Origin: Amycolatopsis sp. MtRt-6
GTDB taxonomy: Bacteria > Actinomycetota > Actinomycetes > Mycobacteriales > Pseudonocardiaceae
Assembly (NCBI RefSeq): GCF_017308975.1
Contig: NZ_JADWPD010000044.1
Coordinates: 22,038-86,037 of the forward strand
Reading direction: 5' to 3'
DNA: 64,000 nt
This document shows, piece by piece, positions 1 through 7,993 of the stretch. Positions within the stretch are counted from its first letter, which is position 1, and each line of letters opens with the position of its first letter. The notes under the pieces are model-generated. The model saw only the letters and a program-made list of their open reading frames with translations, did no database searches and had not been told where the DNA came from. A program made the translations under genes and the position numbers.

Positions 1-500
1 CAGGACTCCAGGCGTGGCGCCAGCTCGATCACCGAACCGAGCGCGGGTGGGCTGGAGATGGCGTAGTGGCTGTTCGCCCAGCCGACGCCGAGCAGCATGG
101 CGAGCGCGCCGGCGAGCGCGACGCCGAGCACCGCGGCGAGGAACACCACCGGGCCACGCCGTTCGCGCAGCAGCCAGACGACGACGCCGACGACGATCCC
201 CAGCCCCAGCAAGAGGAACCCGAAGATGGCCAGGTCGTCGAAGCGGTGCCAGCTTTCGAGTTCCAGGGCGCCCTGGGTGCCGTCGGCGTCGACGATGCGG
301 ACCCGCTCCGGCGGCGCGAGCCGCGACCACGCGAAGGCGAGCGGGAAGCTCAGCAGGGTCAGGGTGCCGAGCACGCTGACGGCGGGCAGCAGGTCGGCCT
401 TGACGACGACGCGGGGCCGCCGCTCCCGGAACAGCACGGGCACCGACCACGGGCCGGCCACGGCCGACGGCCGGTGCGCGGGCCCCGACGACTCACTCAC
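1..500 (-). CDS. DUF2567 membrane protein, C-terminal part outside window
   Basis: Partial gene running off the left edge; 166 codons are visible. The GTG start at 500 is preceded by GGAAGGAG at good spacing. After a short polar N-terminus there are hydrophobic segments, around residues 35-55 (VLGTLTLLSFPLAFAW) and later (IFGFLLLGLGIVVGVVVWLL, then a second segment ending ALAMLLGVGW), separated by an extracytoplasmic-looking loop. This resembles actinobacterial DUF2567 membrane proteins. In M. tuberculosis the equivalent gene (Rv1591) also lies just downstream of bioB and the bsaP gene, so the order is conserved. Function is unknown; family call is from recall. Confidence 0.7.
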   Translation of the reverse strand, partial: MSESSGPAHRPSAVAGPWSVPVLFRERRPRVVVKADLLPAVSVLGTLTLLSFPLAFAWSRLAPPERVRIVDADGTQGALELESWHRFDDLAIFGFLLLGLGIVVGVVVWLLRERRGPVVFLAAVLGVALAGALAMLLGVGWANSHYAISSPPALGSVIELAPRLES

Positions 501-614
501 CCGGACTCCTTCCTGCGGCTGTTTCCTGCGACTGCGCCCACCGAGCGTAACCGGTCGATGCGTGAGCGCGGTGAGCCGCTCGCCCGTGTCGCGGCGGGCG
601 CACCCTGCCGTCCA

Positions 615-807
615 ATGAACGATCCGGTTCGTTACGCGCCGGCCGCGCCCGGCCCCCATGAACGATCTGGTTCGTTACGCGCCGCCCGCGCCCGGCCCCC
701 ATGAACGATCCGGTTCGTTACGCGCCGCCCGCGCCCGGCCCCCATGAACGATCTGGTTCGTTACCCCGCCGCGCACCGGGCACCCGATGAACGATCCGGT
801 TCGTTAC
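615..807. repeat. 43-bp tandem array, five units with alternating centre
   Basis: Five copies of a 21-bp word beginning ATGAACGAT and ending TTCGTTAC start at 615, 658, 701, 744 and 787, so the pitch is exactly 43 bp. The core AACGA-N6-TCGTT is a near-palindrome. Its centre alternates strictly: CCGG, CTGG, CCGG, CTGG, CCGG. The spacer is C-rich and nearly identical in units 2 and 3. The array lies between the bsaP stop (826) and the DUF2567 start (500). Bases 501-614 carry only the DUF2567 leader and its ribosome-binding site. Confidence 0.95.
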
Positions 808-825
808 CCCGCGCCGTCGCCGCCG

Positions 826-1029
826 TCAGCCGCCGGCCGTCTCGCCGTGGCGGCTGCAGCGGGCCGTCCAGCCGAGCGGGCTCACCTGGACCACCAGCCG
901 GCGCGCGCAGAACGTGCAGTACCGCGGCGGCTCCAGCGCCGTCCGCGGGTTGTGGCACGCCGGGTGGTCCGCCCCACCCGGCGACTGCTGTCCACAGTGG
1001 ACGCAGAAGGCTGCGTCAGAGGCTGTCAC
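826..1029 (-). CDS. bsaP: Biotin synthase auxiliary protein BsaP
   Basis: 67-residue Cys-rich protein with CxxC pairs at C9/C12 and C38/C41 plus C25 and C58, a rubredoxin- or zinc-ribbon-like spacing. It overlaps the 3' end of bioB by 14 bp, which suggests translational coupling. In mycobacteria the small protein encoded next to bioB (Rv1590) was shown to be needed by that type of biotin synthase to convert dethiobiotin to biotin; position, size and cysteines match. The stop is at 826, directly before the 43-bp repeat array. Assignment rests on context and Cys pattern, not on a search. Confidence 0.85.
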   Translation of the reverse strand: MTASDAAFCVHCGQQSPGGADHPACHNPRTALEPPRYCTFCARRLVVQVSPLGWTARCSRHGETAGG

Positions 1030-2029
1030 TGAGCGCCTTGATGGGCATCTTGAGCTCGTCCAGCATCTCCAGGTCCGCCGAAGCCGGCCGGCCCAGGTTG
1101 GTCAGGTAGTTGCCGACGATGATCGCGTTGATCCCGCCGAGCATGCCCTGCTCCGCGCCGAGGTCGCCGAGCGTCAGTTCCCGGCCGCCGGCGAAGCGCA
1201 GCATCGTGCGCGGCATCGCGAGCCGGAACGCCGCCACCGTCCGCAGGGCGTCGCGGCCCTCGACGATCTCGTAGTGCTCGTACGGCGTGCCCGGTTGCGG
1301 GATGAGGAAGTTCATCGGCACTTCGTGCGGGTTCAGCTCGGCCAGCTGCACGGCGAACTCCGCGCGCTGCTCGACCGTCTCGCCCATGCCGATGATGCCG
1401 CCGCAGCAGACCTCCATGCCCGCCTCGGCGACCATCCGCAGCGTGTCCCAGCGCTCTTCCCACGTGTGCGTCGTGACCACGGACGGGAAGTGCGAGCGCG
1501 CCGTCTCGAGGTTGTGGTTGTAGCGGTGGACACCCATGTCGACGAGCTCGTCGACCTGCTCCTGCGTCAGCATGCCCAGGGAGCAGGCGATCTGGATGTC
1601 GTTGCCGTCCGCGCGGATCGCGCGAACGCCTTCGCGGACCTGCGAGAGCAGTCGCTTGTCCGGGCCGCGGACGGCGGCGACGATGCAGAACTCCGTCGCA
1701 CCGGTTTCGGCGGTCTGCCGGGCGGCCTTCACCAGGTTCGGGATGTCGAGCCAGGCCGAGCGCACCGGTGTCGGGAAGCGGCCGGACTGGGAGCAGAAGT
1801 GGCAGTCCTCGGGGCAGCCGCCGGTCTTGAGGCTGATGATGCCCTCGACCTCGACCTCGGGCCCGCACCAGCGCATCCGCACCTCGTGCGCCAGGGCGAG
1901 CAGGTCGGGCAGCCGGTCGTCGGGCAGCCGGAGCACGTCGAGGACCTGCTGCTCCCCCAAGCCGACGCCGTTTTCGAGGACCTGCTCGCGGGCAACGGCG
2001 AGGACATCGGTGTCCGGGACTGCGGTCAC
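1016..2029 (-). CDS. bioB: Biotin synthase
   Basis: 337-residue radical-SAM enzyme that inserts sulfur into dethiobiotin, the last step of biotin synthesis. The [4Fe-4S]/SAM motif CPEDCHFC gives C72, C76 and C79. Other BioB landmarks are the GAVRGPDK-like segment (VAAVRGPDKRLL), the YNHNLETA motif, the CCGGIIGMGE motif and a C-terminal RFAGGRE. The GTG at 2029 was chosen because AAGGAG lies about 6 bases upstream; the upstream in-frame extension to 2077 lacks such a site and does not look like BioB. bioD lies 78 bp upstream and bsaP overlaps its end. Confidence 0.97.
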   Translation of the reverse strand: MTAVPDTDVLAVAREQVLENGVGLGEQQVLDVLRLPDDRLPDLLALAHEVRMRWCGPEVEVEGIISLKTGGCPEDCHFCSQSGRFPTPVRSAWLDIPNLVKAARQTAETGATEFCIVAAVRGPDKRLLSQVREGVRAIRADGNDIQIACSLGMLTQEQVDELVDMGVHRYNHNLETARSHFPSVVTTHTWEERWDTLRMVAEAGMEVCCGGIIGMGETVEQRAEFAVQLAELNPHEVPMNFLIPQPGTPYEHYEIVEGRDALRTVAAFRLAMPRTMLRFAGGRELTLGDLGAEQGMLGGINAIIVGNYLTNLGRPASADLEMLDELKMPIKALSDSL

Positions 2030-2107
2030 GGGCGCTCCTTGATCGAGGTGGTGCGGCAAGCGTCCCTCATCGTGCACGAAGGTGCCGCGAGGGGACAGCG
2101 ACGCAGG

Positions 2108-2833
2108 TCACTTCCCGGCGGAAGCGCATCCCGCGAAAAGTTCCGGGTCGAATTCGCCGCCGAACCACGGCGAGAGCCCGGTCCGCGCCGCGGCGAGGAA
2201 GTCCTCGCGGGAGGCCTGCCCGATGTCCGCGGGCAGCACGCCGAGCAGGGGCGCGCCCGCCGCGACGGGCAGGTCTTCGAGGTTGGACAGCGCCGCGAGG
2301 TCCGGTTCGGCGGGCCAGGCACCGATGATGACGCCGGCGACGGTGAGCCCGCGCTTGCCGGCGACCTCGGCGGTGAGCGCGGTGGCGTTGAGCGTCCCGA
2401 GGCCGGCTTCGGCCACGATGATGACGAGCGACCCGAGCGACCAGGCGACGTCGGCGAGGCTCGCGCCGGTGCCGTCGAAGCGCACGAGCAGCCCGCCGGC
2501 GCCCTCGATGAGGGTGAGGTCGTGCGCGGTGTCGAGGTCGGACGCGGCCTGGGCGATCTCACCCGGATCGAGCGTGGGAAGGCCACTGCGCCGCGCGGCG
2601 GCCTCCGGGGAGAGCGGATCGGGGTAGCGGCGCAGCTCTCGCGTGGTGACGTCCGGCCCGGCGAGGCGCAGGACGTCCTGGAGGTCACCGGGCTCATCGG
2701 GCCGCACCCCGGTCTGGGCGGGCTTCAGCACGGCCACCCGCTGCCCTCCGGCCGCCGCCAGGGCCGCGATGGCCGCCGTGGTGATCGTCTTGCCGACCCC
2801 GGTCCCGGTCCCCGTCATCACCAGCATGGTCAC
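2108..2833 (-). CDS. bioD: ATP-dependent dethiobiotin synthetase
   Basis: 241 residues. BioD carboxylates 7,8-diaminopelargonate with CO2 and ATP to close the ureido ring, so this step uses inorganic carbon directly. The N-terminal P-loop GTGTGVGKT is at residues 8-16, followed by the LKPAQTG substrate-binding motif and EGAGGLLV (the usual EGAGG loop). The GTG at 2833 is used here; an ATG two codons downstream (2827) is also possible. It sits directly upstream of bioB. A SulP-carbonic anhydrase gene, whose product could supply CO2/HCO3-, precedes it. Confidence 0.96.
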   Translation of the reverse strand: MTMLVMTGTGTGVGKTITTAAIAALAAAGGQRVAVLKPAQTGVRPDEPGDLQDVLRLAGPDVTTRELRRYPDPLSPEAAARRSGLPTLDPGEIAQAASDLDTAHDLTLIEGAGGLLVRFDGTGASLADVAWSLGSLVIIVAEAGLGTLNATALTAEVAGKRGLTVAGVIIGAWPAEPDLAALSNLEDLPVAAGAPLLGVLPADIGQASREDFLAAARTGLSPWFGGEFDPELFAGCASAGK

Positions 2834-2941
2834 GGGCCATCAACATAGTGAATCGGAGCCGGGGTGCGCACGCGGGCCGTGGCCGGAGGGCCGGCGGGGC
2901 CGCTCACCGGGCACTTCGACCGGCTCGCCCCCGGAACCGAG

Positions 2942-2974
2942 CGAGCCGGGCCCGTGAGACACGGACCCGGCTCG
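2942..2974 (-). terminator. Hairpin after the first SulP-carbonic anhydrase gene
   Basis: Inverted repeat of 15-bp arms (CGAGCCGGGCCCGTG against CACGGACCCGGCTCG, one mismatch) with a 3-base loop, just after the stop at 2992. There is no T-tract. It should at least weaken read-through from the transporter gene into bioD. Confidence 0.6.
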
Positions 2975-2991
2975 AACCTCGGACAATGCGG

Positions 2992-5163
2992 TCAGGCGCC
3001 CGGGACCACCACCGGCGCCCCGGCCGGGCGGTACGTGCGCTCCACCGCGTCGAACAGGTACACCTGGGCCTCGCCGACGTGGAAGTACATCGCCGTCAGC
3101 TGCAGCCTGCCCGCCGACTCCGCCGCCGCGACCGACGGGTACTCGCGCAGGTGGTCCAGCTGCTGCAACACGTTGTGCAGCGCGAGCCGGTCGCCCTTGC
3201 GGTCCGGGAGCTCGCCGTCCAGGGTGGCCGAGCCCAGGCGGTGGGCACTCGGCTCCGCGTGGGCCAGCCAGGTCGACAGCGGCCCCGGCGGCGGGCCGTC
3301 GGCCAGTGCCGCCATCGCGCCGCAGCTCGAGTGACCGCACACCACGATCTCCTCGACGCCGAGCACGCCCACCGCGTACTCGATGGACGCGTTCATCGAC
3401 GCGTCGGCCTGTCCCGGCGGGACGAGGTTGCCGATGTTGCGGATGGTGAACAGGTCGCCCGGTCCGCTGGTGGTGATCAGGTTCGGCACGATCCGCGAGT
3501 CGCCGCAGGTGATGAACAGCGTGCGCGGGCGCTGGCCGTCGGCCAGGCCGGACAGGGTGTCCTTCAGCAGGGGCGCGGCGCGGCGGTGGAACTCCGTCGC
3601 GCCGCGGCGTGTCTGCTGGGCCGGAATATCGACCCCCTCCGCCGCCTGCCACTCCGACCACGGCGCCAGCCAGCGCGGCACGGCCCGGGCCGCGGAGCGG
3701 TGGCGGGTGGGGCGGCCGTCCTTGCCGTTGCCGAACCACGGGTGGCCGACCTCGTCGACCTCCACCGTGCCGCCGGCGCGCTCGTGCGCCTGCTGCCAGG
3801 TGTGCAGGCTCTCGAACGCCGCGTGGTCGAGGTAGTCGACGACCAGCTCCAGCCGCACCGTGACGCCGCCCGGGATGGTTCCGAGCACCTTCGACAGCCG
3901 CGGCACCGACAGGAACGTCAGGACGCCTTCGACGACGACGCGCCAGTCGTCGCCCTCCCGTTCGACGTGGATGCCCGACCAGACCGTGCGGCGCAGCATG
4001 AGCACGACCGCCAGCCCGATGCCGGCCAGCACGCCGGTGAGCAGGTCGAACACGACGACGCCGCCGAGGGTCAGCAGGTACACCGGCAGGTCGCCGTGGG
4101 CCAGCACGGTCTTCATGTGCCCGGGGTTGACCAGCTTCGCGCCGACGTGCACCAGCAGACCGGCCAGCGCCGCCAGGGGGATGCTCTCGATCAGCCCGGC
4201 GAGCAGCACGACGAACAGCAGCACCCAGACGCCGTGCAGCACCGCCGACACGCGGGTCTTCGCCCCGGAGGCGACGTTGGTGGAGCTGCGGACGATGACG
4301 CCGGTGACGGGCAGGCCGCCCAGCGCGCCGGAGAGCATGTTGGCGGCGCCCTGGCCGACCAGCTCGCGGTCGAGGTTGGCGCGCGGCCCGGTGTGCATCT
4401 TGTCGACCGCGACCGCCGAGAGCAGGCTTTCCACACTGGCGATCAGCGCGATCGTGATGACGGCGAGCGCGAACCCGCCCCAGCCGCCGTCCGGCAGTTG
4501 CGGGACGAGGTGGATGTTCAGCAGGTCGCCCGGCAGGTCGACGCGCGGGAGCGTCATCCCGAACACGACCGACACGCCTGTGGCCACCGCGATCGCGGCG
4601 AGCGGCCCCGGCACCTTGCGGACGGCTGCCGGCAGCTTCGGCCAGATCAGCAGGAGCCCGATGGTGATGAGGCCGACGATGGTGGCGGAGTCGTGGTGGG
4701 CGACGATCTGGGCGGGCAGCGCGGCGACGTTCTCGACGGCGGAGCTCTGGGCCTTGCCACCGAGGATGACGTGCAGCTGGCCGAGCACGATCGTGACGCC
4801 GATACCGGCCAGCATGCCGTGCACGATCGCCGGCGAGATGGCCAGCGCGGCGCGCGCGATGCGGCTCAGCCCCAGCAGGATCTGGCACGCGCCGGCGGCG
4901 ACGGTGATCGCGCAGGTGACGGCCCACCCGAACGTCTGGATGGTTTCGTACATCACCACGGTCAGACCGGCGGCGGGCCCGCTGACTTGCAGCGCGGAGC
5001 CACCGAGCGCACCGGCGACGATGCCACCGACGACGGCGGCCACCAACCCGGCGGCGACCGGGGCGCCCGAAGCGAGGGCGATGCCCAGGGACAAAGGAAC
5101 AGCGACAAGGAAGACGACCAGTGAGGCCGGCAGGTCGTGTCGAAGCACGGCGAGGGGTCTCAT
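2992..5163 (-). CDS. SulP anion transporter fused to beta-carbonic anhydrase (copy 1)
   Basis: About 723 residues. The N-terminal ~400 residues are a SulP/SLC26 transporter with many membrane helices and typical loops (PLSLGIALASG, LQVSGPAAGLTVV, SPAIVHGMLAGIG). A STAS-like region follows, then a C-terminal beta-carbonic anhydrase with zinc ligands C553 and D555 (CGDSR), H611 and C614 (CGHSSCG). The same architecture occurs in Rv3273 of M. tuberculosis. It probably imports bicarbonate, or another anion, and interconverts it with CO2. The start is uncertain: ATG 5163 or ATG 5172, neither with a strong ribosome-binding site. It is a close paralogue of the gene at 5554-7785 and sits inside the bio cluster. 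Confidence 0.9.
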   Translation of the reverse strand: MRPLAVLRHDLPASLVVFLVAVPLSLGIALASGAPVAAGLVAAVVGGIVAGALGGSALQVSGPAAGLTVVMYETIQTFGWAVTCAITVAAGACQILLGLSRIARAALAISPAIVHGMLAGIGVTIVLGQLHVILGGKAQSSAVENVAALPAQIVAHHDSATIVGLITIGLLLIWPKLPAAVRKVPGPLAAIAVATGVSVVFGMTLPRVDLPGDLLNIHLVPQLPDGGWGGFALAVITIALIASVESLLSAVAVDKMHTGPRANLDRELVGQGAANMLSGALGGLPVTGVIVRSSTNVASGAKTRVSAVLHGVWVLLFVVLLAGLIESIPLAALAGLLVHVGAKLVNPGHMKTVLAHGDLPVYLLTLGGVVVFDLLTGVLAGIGLAVVLMLRRTVWSGIHVEREGDDWRVVVEGVLTFLSVPRLSKVLGTIPGGVTVRLELVVDYLDHAAFESLHTWQQAHERAGGTVEVDEVGHPWFGNGKDGRPTRHRSAARAVPRWLAPWSEWQAAEGVDIPAQQTRRGATEFHRRAAPLLKDTLSGLADGQRPRTLFITCGDSRIVPNLITTSGPGDLFTIRNIGNLVPPGQADASMNASIEYAVGVLGVEEIVVCGHSSCGAMAALADGPPPGPLSTWLAHAEPSAHRLGSATLDGELPDRKGDRLALHNVLQQLDHLREYPSVAAAESAGRLQLTAMYFHVGEAQVYLFDAVERTYRPAGAPVVVPGA

Positions 5164-5301
5164 GATCACCATGCAACCGGAAAACGGGTGAAATGTCCGC
5201 AGTGTTCGACCCATTCGAGTGAAGAACTGGCCATATTTCACTCTTTTGTCATAAATCGGACATGCCGTTAACACGGCTGTAACACACTGTGTGCCTGTCG
5301 C

Positions 5302-5329
5302 TTGACAGTTGAATCTGGGAATATATAAG
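5302..5329 (+). promoter_or_regulatory. Consensus-like sigma-70 promoter without an obvious gene
   Basis: A perfect TTGACA (5302-5307) is followed after 16 bp by TATAAG (5324-5329), in an AT-rich pocket of an otherwise very GC-rich region. It points right, into the 3' ends of the minus-strand SulP gene. The stretch 5164-5553 holds no convincing gene. It contains this promoter, a short palindrome CACACTGTGTG just upstream (5284-5294), and the terminator at 5508-5542. On the minus strand the same pocket could also serve the gene starting at 5163. Confidence 0.45.
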
Positions 5330-5507
5330 GGTTTCCGACCCTGGCGGCGTGAGCGGGAACCGTCTCACCGAGTGGAGTGGTAGTCGAGTGGATGCGGAGA
5401 GTGATCTACCTCTCGTTCACGAGAAAGCGCTTCCTCGCGTCTGGGCCGGCAAGGGGCCGGGTCCGGGCCCGGCCGACCCCTGCCGCGCCGGCCCCAGGCA
5501 CGGCGGA

Positions 5508-5542
5508 GGCCGCCTCCGGGGCACGTGCACCCGGAAGCGGCC
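5508..5542. terminator. Hairpin after the second SulP-carbonic anhydrase gene
   Basis: Inverted repeat GGCCGC-ct-CCGGG ... CCCGG-aa-GCGGCC around GCACGTGC, just downstream of the minus-strand stop at 5554. The stem is strong and GC-rich, with no T-tract. It could end transcription from either direction, including any transcript from the promoter at 5302. Confidence 0.65.
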
Positions 5543-5553
5543 CCGACCGGTGA

Positions 5554-7785
5554 TCAGTGCTCCAGCGCGCTCGCGGGGACGAACCCGCGCCCGGCGTCGT
5601 CCAAAAGGGACACCTGCGCGGCGCCGACGTCGAAGTACATCCCGGTGAGCCGCAGCGCGCCCCGCTCCAGGGCCGCCGCCACCACCGGGTAGCCGCGCAG
5701 GGTCTCCAGCTGCTGCACCACGTTCTGCAGCGCGAGCTGGTCGGCCTCGGCGGCCGGCCGCTCGCCGCCGAGCAGCAGGGGTGCCTCGCGGGCACGGCGC
5801 CGCAGCGTCGCTTCTCCGTGGCGCAGCCAGCTGCCGAGCTGGTCGAGCCCGTCCGGGGCCCGGCCGAGCAGCGCCTTCATCGCGCCGCAGCCGGAGTGCC
5901 CGCACACCACGATCTCGGCCACCTCCAGCACGCCGACGGCGTACTCGATCGCCGCGCCGACCGAGGTGTCCGTGCCGTCGGACGGCGGGACGAGGTTGCC
6001 GATGTTCCGCACCGTGAACAGGTCGCCCGGCCCGCTCGTGGTGATCAGGTTCGGCACGATCCGCGCGTCGCCGCAGGTGATGAAGAGCGTGTGTGGCTGC
6101 TGGCCGTGCGCCAGCCCGTCCCACGTCTCGCGCAGCAGCGGCGCGGTGCGGCGCTGGAACTCCGAAGCGCCGCGGCACAGCGGCGAACTGGCGGTGCGCT
6201 GGGCCGGCAGCACGACGTGCTCGGCCTGCCACTGCGACCACGGCGCGAGCCACCGCGGGACGACGCGCGCGGCGACGCTGCGCCGCACGGTCGGCTCCCC
6301 CGCGCGGCCGCGCTCGAACCACGGGTGCCCGATCTCGTCGACCGTGACCGGCCCCGTGTGGGCCTGCTGCCAGCCGCGCAGGCAGTCGAACGCGGCGTGG
6401 TCGAGGTAGTCGACGAGCAGCTCGAGGGTCACCTCGGCGTGCGGCGGCACCCCGGCGAGCACGCGGGTCAGCCGCGGCACGGACAGGAACGTCAGCGCGC
6501 CCTCGATGACGACGCGGTAGCGGTCGCCGTCCTGCTCGGCGTGGATCCCGGAGAAGATCAACCGCCGCAGCATCAGCGCGAGCGCGAGCAGGATCCCCGC
6601 CGCGACGCCGGTGAGCAGGTTGACCGCGACCGCGCCCACCAGGGTGACGGCGTACACCGGCAGGTCGCCGTGGCGCCTGACCTCCTTGAGCGCCGGCAGG
6701 TTCACCAGCTTCATCCCGACGTACACGAGCAACGCGGCCAGCGCCGCGAGCGGGATCAGCCGCAGCACGCCGGTGAGCAGCAGGCAGGCGGCGAGGATCC
6801 AGGCGCAGTGCAGGACCGCCGACGCCCGGGTGCGCGCGCCCGCCTCGAAGTTGGTCATGCTGCGCACGATGACGCCGGTGACGGGGAACCCGCCGAGCGC
6901 GCCGGCGGCGACGTTCGCCGCGCCCTGCCCGACGAGCTCGCGGTCGAGGTCGGTGCGCGGGCCGCCGCGGAGCTTGTCCACCGCGACGGCGGACAGCAGG
7001 CTTTCCAGGCCGGCGATGAGCGCGATGGTGACCGCGGCGGCGGCGAAGCTGCCCCAGCCGCCGTCCGGCAGCTGGGGGACGATGTGCAGCGCGGGCAGCC
7101 CGGCGGGGAGGTCCACGCGCGGCAGGGTCATGCCGATCGCGACGGACAGGCCGGTGGCCAGCGTGACGGCGGCCAGCGGCGCGGGCACGCGGCGGACGGC
7201 CCGCGGCAGCCGCGGCCAGACCAGCAGCACCGCGAGGGTGACCACGCCGATCAGCACGGCCTGGTCGTGGTGCGCGGCGACCTGCCCCGGCAGCGCCAGG
7301 ACGTTGGCGAGCGCGGAACCCTGCGCCGAGCCGCCGAGGACGACGTGCAGCTGGCCGAGCACGAGCGTGACGCCGATGCCGGCGAGCAGGCCGTGCACGA
7401 TCGCCGGCGACACGGCGAGCGCGGCGCGGGCGGCCCTGGTGAGGCCGAAGAGGATCTGGAGCAGGCCCGCGGCGACGGTGATCGCGCAGGTGACGGGCCA
7501 GCCGTGGGTGGCGATCGTGTCCGCCAGCACCACGGTGAGGGCGGCGGACGGGCCGCTGACCTGCAGCGGCGATCCGCCGAAGAGGCTCGCGACCAGACCG
7601 CCGACGACGGCGGAGATGAGGCCGGAGAGCAGCGGCGCCCCGGCGGCGAAGGCCACGCCGAGGGACAGGGGGACGGCGACGAGGAAGACGACTATCGACG
7701 CGAGGAAATCGTGCTTGAGGTTCTCCAGGTGCTCGGAGCGCTTCGGGGGTCCGGTGTCGTGCTCGCCACGAACGATCTCGATCAT
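5554..7785 (-). CDS. SulP anion transporter fused to beta-carbonic anhydrase (copy 2)
   Basis: 743 residues with the same order as copy 1: SulP membrane domain, STAS-like region, beta-carbonic anhydrase. The zinc ligands are C571 and D573 (CGDAR), H630 and C633 (CGHSGCG). The two proteins align along their whole length with almost identical motif order, so this is a tandem duplication that has since diverged. The ATG at 7785 follows a non-coding stretch of about 200 bp (7786-7993), which holds weak hairpins (GACC-ttcg-GGTC near 7950) but no gene. A role in inorganic carbon supply beside the biotin genes is inference; sulfate or another anion is possible. Confidence 0.9.
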   Translation of the reverse strand: MIEIVRGEHDTGPPKRSEHLENLKHDFLASIVVFLVAVPLSLGVAFAAGAPLLSGLISAVVGGLVASLFGGSPLQVSGPSAALTVVLADTIATHGWPVTCAITVAAGLLQILFGLTRAARAALAVSPAIVHGLLAGIGVTLVLGQLHVVLGGSAQGSALANVLALPGQVAAHHDQAVLIGVVTLAVLLVWPRLPRAVRRVPAPLAAVTLATGLSVAIGMTLPRVDLPAGLPALHIVPQLPDGGWGSFAAAAVTIALIAGLESLLSAVAVDKLRGGPRTDLDRELVGQGAANVAAGALGGFPVTGVIVRSMTNFEAGARTRASAVLHCAWILAACLLLTGVLRLIPLAALAALLVYVGMKLVNLPALKEVRRHGDLPVYAVTLVGAVAVNLLTGVAAGILLALALMLRRLIFSGIHAEQDGDRYRVVIEGALTFLSVPRLTRVLAGVPPHAEVTLELLVDYLDHAAFDCLRGWQQAHTGPVTVDEIGHPWFERGRAGEPTVRRSVAARVVPRWLAPWSQWQAEHVVLPAQRTASSPLCRGASEFQRRTAPLLRETWDGLAHGQQPHTLFITCGDARIVPNLITTSGPGDLFTVRNIGNLVPPSDGTDTSVGAAIEYAVGVLEVAEIVVCGHSGCGAMKALLGRAPDGLDQLGSWLRHGEATLRRRAREAPLLLGGERPAAEADQLALQNVVQQLETLRGYPVVAAALERGALRLTGMYFDVGAAQVSLLDDAGRGFVPASALEH

Positions 7786-7993
7786 GGGGGCAGGATCGCC
7801 GAAACCGCGCGAAAAGTCCGCTACGCAAGCATTTCTCGCGTTCGCCCGGGCACAGGACGGACCTGTTTCCCGGCTCCTTCACACTTACCGCCTCGACCGT
7901 TCGCGTGGTTTCGATCTTGCTCTGCCACGCAGTGCGACGATGAGGGACCTTCGGGTCTCGGTGTGCCGGTGGTCACACCCGATGTGCTGAAAT

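Noticed and set aside
55..490. Plus-strand frames at the left edge
   Set aside because: Antisense to the DUF2567 gene, whose minus-strand frame has clear membrane helices and a ribosome-binding site.
2030..2077. Upstream-extended bioB start at 2077
   Set aside because: The extra 16 residues (MHDEGRLPHHL...) lie before a good AAGGAG-GTG start and do not resemble BioB.
914..2848. Very long plus-strand open frame opposite bioB and bioD
   Set aside because: Composition is Arg/Ala/Gly/Asp-rich with no motif, and it mirrors real genes on the other strand. High-GC genomes open such shadow frames; the same applies to the long frames opposite the SulP genes and qcrB.
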